The notes under the pieces are model-generated. The model ran no database searches. It saw only the letters and a list, made by a program, of their open reading frames with translations, and was not told the DNA's origin. From Ypsolopha sequella (lineage: Eukaryota > Arthropoda > Insecta > Lepidoptera > Ypsolophidae), in assembly GCA_934047225.1 (NCBI GenBank), contig OW203986.1:27593221-27657220 (forward strand): a DNA stretch of 64,000 nucleotides, given 5' to 3'. How positions within the stretch are numbered: the stretch's first letter is position 1; every line of letters begins with the position of its first letter. A program made the translations under genes and the position numbers. Positions 24,301 to 36,300 of the stretch are shown here, one piece after another.

Positions 24301-27300
24301 TGTGACCCTGGGGATAATACGGAAAATTATATTGTCTCGGTCCCTGAAAATAAAACGAAAAATTACACTGGGGCTCTGCGAATAATTGGGAAAATTACTC
24401 TGGGTGTTTTGGGACCCTGGGTATAATACTGACAACTACACTATGATCACTGGGACCTTGAAAATAATAGGTAAAATTACACTGGGGCCCTAGGATTAAT
24501 ACGGAAAATCACACAGTTGTCGGAGTAATATTGAAAATCTTTATTGGTGTCATACCGACCGACCTCAAAGATGATGAAGATATTGAGAGGGCGCGAAGGG
24601 CATTGTCAGTAAGAGCAAACATGGTGGCTCGCAGGTTTGCGCGCACATCAAGTAATGTTCAGATTACCCTTTTTAGGGCTTTTTGCACTTCTTTTTATGC
24701 GTGCAGCCTGTGGGCTAAGTACACTCAGAAAGCTTACAATGCCCTTCGTGTTCAATACAACAATGCGTTTAGGATGCTGATGGGGTTGCCGCGACACTGC
24801 AGTGCCTCAGGCATGTTTGCAGAGGCGCGAGTTGATTGTTTTCATGCCACTTTGAGAAAAAGGTGCGCGTCCCTGGTGCGCAGAGTGCGCGGCAGCAACA
24901 ACAGTATCCTGGCCATGATAGCGGACAGGCTTGATTGCTGTTACATGAGTCACTGCTGCAGTATTCATGTGGCAGTGGACAGACCTGTCTTCTCTAAAAT
25001 TAATAATTTTAATGTTACTAACACTTAGCATAGGACTAGACTAAGTTTACTAACAAAATTTGTGATCCATAGTTGGTCTTTCAATAAATGATTTGATTTG
25101 ATTTGATTTGATATATAGAAAATAATTGTAAAAAAATGTGTATGGTGTCAAAGCATATTATCTAGTGGAACATATATGTACATTGATGGCTTACTTTCAC
25201 AGACTTTTATTGCACGTGAATCATACTCATCATATATTTTCAGTTTGCATCCAGCAATCATAAAGTTGGGTGTACAGTTGTCTTCCCGCGTCGTCACCGG
25301 CTCTAATGCCAGGTGTATTGCACTACTGGATGCATTAAAAAAGGTACACCTTATATTACATAAAAATAATCAGTATCTCGACATAAATCACTGACAGGGT
25401 GTCAGAGGTGTTTTCGGGTATAGGCTGTGACCTGTAAAGTCCAAGTTATATATTAAAGTCCAAGTCTATTTTGGTACGCCTACGGTTCACCGACGATTAT
25501 TACATCCCAGCGTCCCTATGGCCGCACTTCGGCACAAATATGAAACTACAGCCACAGCTTAAGGCGCTTGCATATCTACTGCAGTGAAAAAGGTATTATT
25601 TTGATAAAATAGTATATTTTTTTTGGAATCTTTTTCTAGGGATCTGCTAAAACATAAACGCGATTGGAGAAATTCGGCTCGATACAAATATTCATTTAAA
25701 TTGGGTCTTTCTCGACACCAATTCTCTTGGTTTGACAATTTGGAATGACATATGATGGGTTGTAACAGTATCTAGGACCTTGTTAAACAAAATTTTGATA
25801 GCAATACATTTCATATTAATAAAAAAACGACTTTTTGCTACTTTTCCTCGAATCCGTCCCTCTTGCACCGAGGGTTTTTTCGCATATGGAGTAACAGGGA
25901 CGCTAAAACTTTTACATACCGCTTTAACGTGCCTTCCTTGGACGAATAAACCAGGTGCCTTCCGAAGCATGTAGACTGACCACAAATGTACTGCTATATG
26001 GGATTTGATATCGCAGACCTCCGGTCAAGCGGGATCGCACAGGCTATCATATTATATAATTAGACGATTATAAATATTAAAGTCTCTAATTATTATTAGA
26101 ATGCATTACAAACTAGAAATCAACCAGAAACAAATTTAAAAGCACAAATATTTTTGAAAAAACTTCTCGAGCCAGGATTTAAACCTGTGACCTCCTGCTA
26201 ACATGACTGGCCCGAGGAATTTTTTCAAAAATATTTGTGCTTTTAAATTTGTTTCTGATTGATTTCTAGTTTGTACTGCATTCTAATAATAATTAGAGTA
26301 TTTAAAGCGATGGATTTCGCAATAAAAACATGTAATCTTAATTAAAGTCTACGTTTTACTATGGTATCTTTTGTGGTCATCGAAAACCTGAAATCCTTAG
26401 TGTCAGTCCTTTATTCATTTGCAGAAAAACTTAAAAACTAAATTAACTTTTTTAATAAATTAACATAAATAAGTTATTAATTGATCCATTATTTATGATT
26501 AAAAAATTATGTCTTAAAAAACTAATTTTACATCTTAAAATAAAGTTTCTTTAGCAGAGAGCTAAGTGCGGGTTGCCTATCAAATAACTTTACTACCGCG
26601 TGATTCGAGTTAAGCCGGGTCTTGTGCGCGTGTTTTGCCTTATTTACAACACAAAATACTGTTTCGTTACCTTCTGCATGCCTATCAGCAAAAATGCGAA
26701 GTGAAACAATGTTTTGTGTAGAAGTTTTTAATTAGTGTGTAGGGCAAAACACGCAAAGGAGACACGGCTTAACTCGATTCACGCGGTAGTAAAGTAATTC
26801 TATAGGGAACTCGCACTTAGTTCTCTGACCACAAGTTCAGAACAGACATCATGACGCGACCAACTCAATTGTAGGCGTGGCCAAATGTTATGCTGTTTCA
26901 TTTCGCTATAAGGTGCACGCTCCATGAAACTTGCGAGGACAATACAATCGTGCCGATTTCGTCGCGAGCGCAAAATTGAAAACTTGTTTCACGAGAAACC
27001 AGATTTTGGCAATACTGAACGTTTTCAAACATTATTTTTGGTTATTATAATCAATCTACATAACATTTCGATGTTTGACTCGTATTAATTTTTTGATTTT
27101 ATCTAAAACAATAAAAGCACATTCGGCCACACTTTTGGTAAAAAACCGTTAAATTTACGTATTTTAGGGGTTTGTTGTTAGGATATTACTCAAATTTCAC
27201 AATTTTTAGTTTGACTTAAACATAGATCAAGATAATGTTAATGGACTCAGCCCAAAATATTATAATAACATTCCATAGACACACCACAATGTGGTGACAG

Positions 27301-30300
27301 CGTTTGTATGGAGATTTGGGTGTGTTTTAACACCCAATTTGCCTATCTCTACCATTAGACGTGTAGATGAACCAAATAACAAAAGCTCGACCCGCCAGAT
27401 GGTGACCGACTACACGCTCCCAGCGAGGACCGAGTTCGCTCGCGGGCTGGAGTCGCACCTCGCGACCAGCCTGCAGTACCTGTGGTCGGCGCGCCAGCCT
27501 AGCGCCTCGCAGACCAACGCCGTCAAGTACTTCAGGTACCACCTCACGCAGCTGCCAAATACTGTCAGCGAGTTTGATGTGAGTACTGGTTTTTACTTGT
27601 ATTGTATATGGTGACTTTGCATGTTCAGTGAGTGAGTCAGGACTTCTCTAAATATACAGGGTGTTTGGGACATCGATGTAAATATTTTGAGAGATGATAA
27701 AGCAAGTGATTCTGAACATTTCTGACTGAATTTACTATTATGCAAAGTTTTTTAGTTTTTGAGATATAGAAGTTATTCAGTTTTGTACTTCAAATTAGGT
27801 AACTGCATTTAAAAAATAATAAAACACTTTTTATGGTTAAAAATAATTATTTCGGTTTTTACTCAAATTTTAATTAAAAAATCCATTTCTTCGTACTGTA
27901 TTTAGTTTTATGTTTATGTTTTTATTAACACATTTTCCTAGTTTTTTTTTTGTTCAAAGAAGAATATGAAGAAATAATCTAAAATAAAAATAAGATTTTT
28001 AGCTATAAATAGTGTTTTATTGTAATTTTAAGTGGACAAAACTGAAAAATGTCTATATCTCGGAAACTACAAAACTGCATAACAGTAAATTCAGTCAATA
28101 ATGTTCAAAATCACTTTATCATCCCTGAAAATGTTTACATCGATGTCCCAAACAGCCTGTATACTATACTGGGTGTAAACAGGCTGCTACTTTTAAATGA
28201 AACTACTTGACATGTGGCCACGCCCACAACTGGGTTAGTCGCGTCATGACGTCTGTTCTTAAGTTACAGTTAAATTAAAATACAGTTTTGCGTGTGTATT
28301 TATCTTCAGAGAGTTGTTCAGTATGATCATTACATTATGTGGTTTTATTTAAAGGTCGCAGTCTTGTTACACCCTGTATGATAAACGTCATACGTCGCAG
28401 GTAGAGCTGATGCCGGGCTCGACTGTGAAGGTACCACCATCGTACTATGTACGTAGTAAGAGGACAGCTCTGAAACAGACACAACCAGGTGGCCCACCAT
28501 GCCTGGGACCGATTGATGGCGGTGTACCTAAAAACAGACTGGTGACGGGCAGTGGCGTCACTGGTGCGAGGGTTTCGGCACCAACCCGACTGCCCAGCGT
28601 GTGTGAGTATGGGCATTTCTTCCAAGAGGACCGCTAATAATTGTAAAATCTTGGAAAGGCCTATGTCCAGCAGTGGACGAACCAAGCTGATGGATGGATA
28701 GGTAGATACGTGATACGTTGGCATCCACTAATAATGGATTTTGGAAAATTCTTAGAGGAAAAAGAGAAAGCCCGCGATCCACGCAAGCGATTAGTAAACT
28801 ATCAATATTGCATATGATTAATACTTGCGATTGTCAACATCGTCTTGATAAAAACGCATGTACTGTTTCACAATATCACTGTTTATTACAACTCCAACCG
28901 GTTTCGCCTCACGACATCATCAAGTAACAACAAAATAACAGGAAACTATATTGCGGTTGGAGTTTTAAATATACCAGTGATATTGTGAAATAGTACATTT
29001 GTTTTTATCAAGATGATATCAATATTGCTGTAAAAGTTTTATTGTAAATTAGATAACATGTCCTCAGGTTTCATTACATAACATTTACATACATAAAGTA
29101 ACGTCTTTCACCCTGAAGGGTAGCCTGAGACCACAGATCGCCGTCTCCTTTGGTCATAATATATCTTTTTCGATTGTAAAAGTACAAAAAGATATATACA
29201 GGAGACTTTTTGATCATCGTCCAAATTCATACTGGAGGCTTTGTAAGTGATCAGCATCATGAATCGATAACAATTTTTGTGAAATTTGTGTAATGAAATT
29301 TTGACTTCCCATAATAATTCACTGCCAGTCTTGAGTCAATCACTATGGAGAGTCGAAATTTCATTTTATGAATTTAACAAAAATCGTTATTGGTTCATGA
29401 TGCTGATCACTTACCAAGGCTCAAGTATGAATTTGAACGATGTTCACAAATTCACCTTGTATATATATATATTTATTGTTAAATCTAGGGCACATCAATA
29501 GGTAGAAATACGGCTTTTGTTCAAGTATTTTGGAATTTATGAAGTGTGCAGATGTGTGTCAATACTTAAGATAATGGAAGTTGAATATCATTTGAAGTGT
29601 TTACCATAAGCAAGTTTGTTTTGTAGGAACATTCAAATGAACTAAACGTATGGAAATATAACTCAGTACAAAACTAAGCAAGATTTTGGCCCAAGTTTGT
29701 GATTTGTAATGTACTATAGGTATACATACTACACTATGATAAATGATAATCGAAATATTAGGTAGCGTTCCTAAACAGGTGGTAGAGCTGATGCTGGGCT
29801 CGACTGTGGAGGTACCACCATCTTACTTGGAGACCCCCTCGAAGTAATTCGGGGGAGAGTAAGAGGACAGCTCACAGGAAAAAAACCAGGAGGCCCACCA
29901 TGCCTGGGACCGATGGATGGTGGTATATCCATCCCCAATAGCCGGGCCTTAAATGGAACAGACTGGTGACGGGCAGCGGCGTCACTGGAGCGAGGGTTCC
30001 AGCACCTTGCTCACCAACCCGCCTGCCTAGCGTGTGTGAGTATGGGCAATTCTTCCAGGATGACCGCCGGGAGTGGCAAAGTCCTGGAAAGGCTTATATC
30101 CAGCAGTGGACGAACTAGGCTGATGGATGGATGGACGGATGGTTCCTAAACAAAATTCAAAATTATTTTTTTTCATAACTAACACAATTAAACATCAGTA
30201 GTCAGAACAGAAAAAAAAAAATAGTTTTTAAAACGTTTTACGAAAAAGTTGTTATTGTGGCCCCAGACTAAGCGAGCTTGACTCGTGGGTACCAACTACA

Positions 30301-33300
30301 ACTACTCGTATAAAGATTTCCAGACATTTAACATTTTCGCACACAGGGTAAACGCATTAATAAATGGAAAATTTAAACTGTCAAAGTGTATTTTACATTT
30401 CTGACAAGGTTTATGTACTGTACGTTTATAAGATATAAGATATTTATTCACCATATAACAAAGCACATTATAAAAGGTTTGTCAATGAGCGTTTTTCTCG
30501 TTTTTTTTTTCTTAGTTTCTAGCTTTCCTTCAGATGTCGCTAAAATATGTTTCGTAGCAATCAATGTCAAAGTGGTTTTTCGTTTGTTTGGAATCGGTGC
30601 AAATTTTGTCTTTAATTCTGTTGCTAAAGAATACGACAGTGCCATCTAGGAATCTCATTTAACACTAAATTTGACATAAGGAAAAACGCTCATTAAATAT
30701 CACATTAAATGTAAAATATGTTTTCACTCTCGAGTGGTTGTAGAACGGTTGACTGTTAAATTTTAAATTTAACGCAACCTTGTTACCACCTTCACGTCCG
30801 AATTGTATTGTTTTTCCGGGACCCTATTGTCATTCAATACTGCTATATCTATGTCGTGGGCAGATTTTAAAATATAAAGTCGAAAATCTTTTACCAAAAG
30901 TCAAAAATAGATACGACGACGAGCGGAGCAAGGAAGAGCGTGTTAGATTTACATGTAAATAAATTTGGGGAGCCGAGCAAAGCGAGACTGCCTCCTAGTA
31001 TTAACAGAAATATCATAATATGACTAGGCAGATCATAATATGTGCCGACTACATCAATATTAAAGTAGTAAAAGATTCGTGTCTGTACAATGAATACTTT
31101 TACCAAATTTTAAACGAAATGGGTTATTTTCGTTTTTTGTCTGTCTGTTCCGTACTCGAGAACCACTCAACGAACTTAGATGCGGTTTTATTTGGTCAAC
31201 ATATAGGTTATAAGGAGTGTTGATAAAGTAACCGCCGCCGCCGAAACTGTCGATAACAGTTTTTACCTTAAAGACACTTGCACGCAAGCGAAGCGCGGGC
31301 AAAAGCTAGTATACAATGCATTAGATACCCAGACAACGCTAGCGTTCCCGTTTTTACGACATCTTAGGAAAGGGCAGGAAGGATGGAGAGACACGAACCA
31401 AATAGACAGCTTCTATTTTTATACCGACAGGCAAAGAAACTCCTGCACGAAGAAATGGACAGATACATCCGTGAACAGATCGACATGGCGGGAGAGGCGA
31501 TCAGTATCGCCGTGCGGAACAAAATCTCCAGCGGGGACAACATACTCACTTACGGCTGGTTAGTGTTCTGTTGAAACGTTTACTTAGAAGCGCAGTGAAG
31601 CAGGGGCTCTACCGCGTAATTCTCATTTGTATCAACTTCAAGCAAATGCATGCGAAATTCAACGCGTGCAAAAGAGATGGCATGTTAGGCGCGCATCGTC
31701 GCACGCACGACAAATTTCAATCTCAAGTTGATGTTGATGAAAATGAGAATTACGCGGTAGACCCGCAGTTTCTGAAGGCTTTAATTTCACTATGACAGAA
31801 ATAAATTTCTACGTTTGAACACTTTGCGATTTAAGTGATGTCAAAACTTGAAATTTTCTAAAGTAATTTAGCTTCTGTTCCTATTACTTAACAGGCCTGC
31901 AGAGCAATCCTAGTTCGTACAAACGAAATACCAAAACCACTTGTAAATCATAAATATTCTTCAGGTAGTGTGTATTTGATCCAATTGTATTACAGAATAT
32001 CTAGGTTCCCAAATATATATTAAACAATAACACTGATTTAAACATGAAATATGAGAAAAATAAGCTTTCTGTGAAAATTTTAAATTGTTTATATGTCGTC
32101 TTTAAATCAGTGTCCTTCCAAAATATATATTTGGGAACCTAGATATTCTGTAATCCAACTGGAATAAACACAGACTATCCTAAGAATATCTACGATTTAC
32201 AAATGGTTTTGGTATTTCGTTTGTATGAACTAGGGTTGTTCCGCTGGCCTCTTAAAGACTATTTTGCTCTTAATTTTCTCTCAAAGATAGTTTTGACAGC
32301 ACTCGAAAAACTTGTGATCAATGTCACTCTTCTGTCCATCCATATACGAAATGAGCTAGAGACCTGGATATTTTGTGTAGAATGTTGACCCAAAACCGAA
32401 TATAAATCAGAATTTCAATAAAATTATCTTTAAGGGGTCCATGAAAAAGGAGCTAATGTTTTTTTCTTATGTGAGGTGGCTACCCTTTTGAGTATTATTT
32501 TAAAGAAAAGGGGTGTCGTTAAACTTGTCAGTTTTAGACTATTTTTGGTACGGGGTCTATCTTAAAAACTAAACTAGTTAGGAATTTGGAATTTCTGTGT
32601 CTTATGTACAAAAAATGTATTTAAACAGCAAATACTGAAAACGCCGATTCAAAATGTAATATAAGGGTAACGTATCAGAATAATTGAACAACTAAATTTT
32701 GCAGTTTTGTTTAATTTATTAAAGACTCTTAACTTATTTATATGGTACGAAACCCTCAAGGCGTGAGCGCACCACTCTTCTTTGATATTAATCATCTAAC
32801 TAAATAAAGGTAACCTTTGACATTGGCAAGGGTGATTCCCTGTCGTTATTGCCTAAAACCTCTTTCTAACGCATTACTTCTCTAATAATATTCCTGTCTC
32901 ACTTCGAGTAAACTCTTTATTGTTCCAGCTCATCCCTGATAGAGCGCATCCTGTGCGAGGCGACATCAGCCGGCGTGCAGTACCGCGCCACTATAGTGGG
33001 CAACAGAGTGCAGAGCGGCGCGCGAGAGATGTTGCGTCGACTAGTGGCGCACGGCGTCGCGTGTACATATGTAGATATTACAGCGTTGCAACATGTCATG
33101 TGCACTGTAAGTATATCGTGCAGTACCGCGCCACTATAGTGGGCAACAGAGTGCAGAGCGGCGCGCGAGAGATGTTGCGTCGACTAGTGGCGCACGGCGT
33201 CGCGTGTACATATGTAGATATTACAGCGTTGCAACATGTCATGTGCACTGTAAGTATATCGTGCAGTACCGCGCCACTATAGTGGGCAACAGAGTGCAGA

Positions 33301-36300
33301 GCGGCGCGCGAGAGATGTTGCGTCGACTAGTGGCGCACGGCGTCGCGTGTACATATGTAGATATTACAGCGTTGCAACATGTCATGTGCACTGTAAGTAT
33401 ATCGTGCAGTACCGCGCCACTATAGTGGGCAACAGAGTGCAGAGCGGCGCGCGAGAGATGTTGCGTCGACTAGTGGCGCACGGCGTCGCGTGTACATATG
33501 TAGATATTACAGCGTTGCAACATGTCATGTGCACTGTAAGTATATCGTGCAGTACCGCGCCACTATAGTGGGCAACAGAGTGCAGAGCGGCGCGCGAGAG
33601 ATGTTGCGTCGACTAGTGGCGCACGGCGTCGCGTGTACATATGTAGATATTACAGCGTTGCAACATGTCATGTGCACTGTAAGTATATCGTGCAGTACCG
33701 CGCCACTATAGTGGGCAACAGAGTGCAGAGCGGCGCGCGAGAGATGTTGCGTCGACTAGTGGCGCACGGCGTCGCGTGTACATATGTAGATATTACAGCG
33801 TTGCAACATGTCATGTGCACTGTAAGTATATCGTGCAGTACCGCGCCACTATAGTGGGCAACAGAGTGCAGAGCGGCGCGCGAGAGATGTTGCGTCGACT
33901 AGTGGCGCACGGCGTCGCGTGTACATATGTAGATATTACAGCGTTGCAACATGTCATGTGCACTGTAAGTATATCGTGCAGTACCGCGCCACTATAGTGG
34001 GCAACAGAGTGCAGAGCGGCGCGCGAGAGATGTTGCGTCGACTAGTGGCGCACGGCGTCGCGTGTACATATGTAGATATTACAGCGTTGCAACATGTCAT
34101 GTGCACTGTAAGTATATCGTGCAGTACCGCGCCACTATAGTGGGCAACAGAGTGCAGAGCGGCGCGCGAGAGATGTTGCGTCGACTAGTGGCGCACGGCG
34201 TCGCGTGTACATATGTAGATATTACAGCGTTGCAACATGTCATGTGCACTGTAAGTATATCGTGCAGTACCGCGCCACTATAGTGGGCAACAGAGTGCAG
34301 AGCGGCGCGCGAGAGATGTTGCGTCGACTAGTGGCGCACGGCGTCGCGTGTACATATGTAGATATTACAGCGTTGCAACATGTCATGTGCACTGTAAGTA
34401 TATCGTGCAGTACCGCGCCACTATAGTGGGCAACAGAGTGCAGAGCGGCGCGCGAGAGATGTTGCGTCGACTAGTGGCGCACGGCGTCGCGTGTACATAT
34501 GTAGATATTACAGCGTTGCAACATGTCATGTGCACTGTAAGTATATCGTGCAGTACCGCGCCACTATAGTGGGCAACAGAGTGCAGAGCGGCGCGCGAGA
34601 GATGTTGCGTCGACTAGTGGCGCACGGCGTCGCGTGTACATATGTAGATATTACAGCGTTGCAACATGTCATGTGCACTGTAAGTATATCGTGCAGTACC
34701 GCGCCACTATAGTGGGCAACAGAGTGCAGAGCGGCGCGCGAGAGATGTTGCGTCGACTAGTGGCGCACGGCGTCGCGTGTACATATGTAGATATTACAGC
34801 GTTGCAACATGTCATGTGCACTGTAAGTATATCGTGCAGTACCGCGCCACTATAGTGGGCAACAGAGTGCAGAGCGGCGCGCGAGAGATGTTGCGTCGAC
34901 TAGTGGCGCACGGCGTCGCGTGTACATATGTAGATATTACAGCGTTGCAACATGTCATGTGCACTGTAAGTATATCGTGCAGTACCGCGCCACTATAGTG
35001 GGCAACAGAGTGCAGAGCGGCGCGCGAGAGATGTTGCGTCGACTAGTGGCGCACGGCGTCGCGTGTACATATGTAGATATTACAGCGTTGCAACATGTCA
35101 TGTGCACTGTAAGTATATCGTGCAGTACCGCGCCACTATAGTGGGCAACAGAGTGCAGAGCGGCGCGCGAGAGATGTTGCGTCGACTAGTGGCGCACGGC
35201 GTCGCGTGTACATATGTAGATATTACAGCGTTGCAACATGTCATGTGCACTGTAAGTATATCGTGCAGTACCGCGCCACTATAGTGGGCAACAGAGTGCA
35301 GAGCGGCGCGCGAGAGATGTTGCGTCGACTAGTGGCGCACGGCGTCGCGTGTACATATGTAGATATTACAGCGTTGCAACATGTCATGTGCACTGTAAGT
35401 ATATCGTGCAGTACCGCGCCACTATAGTGGGCAACAGAGTGCAGAGCGGCGCGCGAGAGATGTTGCGTCGACTAGTGGCGCACGGCGTCGCGTGTACATA
35501 TGTAGATATTACAGCGTTGCAACATGTCATGTGCACTGTAAGTATATCGTGCAGTACCGCGCCACTATAGTGGGCAACAGAGTGCAGAGCGGCGCGCGAG
35601 AGATGTTGCGTCGACTAGTGGCGCACGGCGTCGCGTGTACATATGTAGATATTACAGCGTTGCAACATGTCATGTGCACTGTAAGTATATCGTGCAGTAC
35701 CGCGCCACTATGGTGGGCAACAGAGTGCAGAGCGGCGCGCGAGAGATGTTGCGTCGACTAGTGGCGCACGGCGTCGCGTGTACATATGTAGATATTACAG
35801 CGTTGCAACATGTCATGTGCACTGTAAGTATATCGTGCAGTACCGCGCCACTATAGTGGGCAACAGAGTGCAGAGCGGCGCGCGAGAGATGTTGCGTCGA
35901 CTAGTGGCGCACGGCGTCGCGTGTACATATGTAGATATTACAGCGTTGCAACATGTCATGTGCACTGTAAGTATATCGTGCAGTACCGCGCCACTATAGT
36001 GGGCAACAGAGTGCAGAGCGGCGCGCGAGAGATGTTGCGTCGACTAGTGGCGCACGGCGTCGCGTGTACATATGTAGATATTACAGCGTTGCAACATGTC
36101 ATGTGCACTGTAAGTATATCGTGCAGTACCGCGCCACTATAGTGGGCAACAGAGTGCAGAGCGGCGCGCGAGAGATGTTGCGTCGACTAGTGGCGCACGG
36201 CGTCGCGTGTACATATGTAGATATTACAGCGTTGCAACATGTCATGTGCACTGTAAGTATATCGTGCAGTACCGCGCCACTACAGTTTTCCGCCGACGGA

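Noticed and set aside
33204..36142. Repeated 73-residue open frames in the 143-bp array as a family of small proteins
   Set aside because: They are the EIF2B4 exon read through its splice donor into the next unit. Start and stop arise from the frame shift at each junction.
32974..36282. CRISPR array
   Set aside because: Units are contiguous without unique spacers, the sequence is a eukaryotic exon and no cas genes are present.
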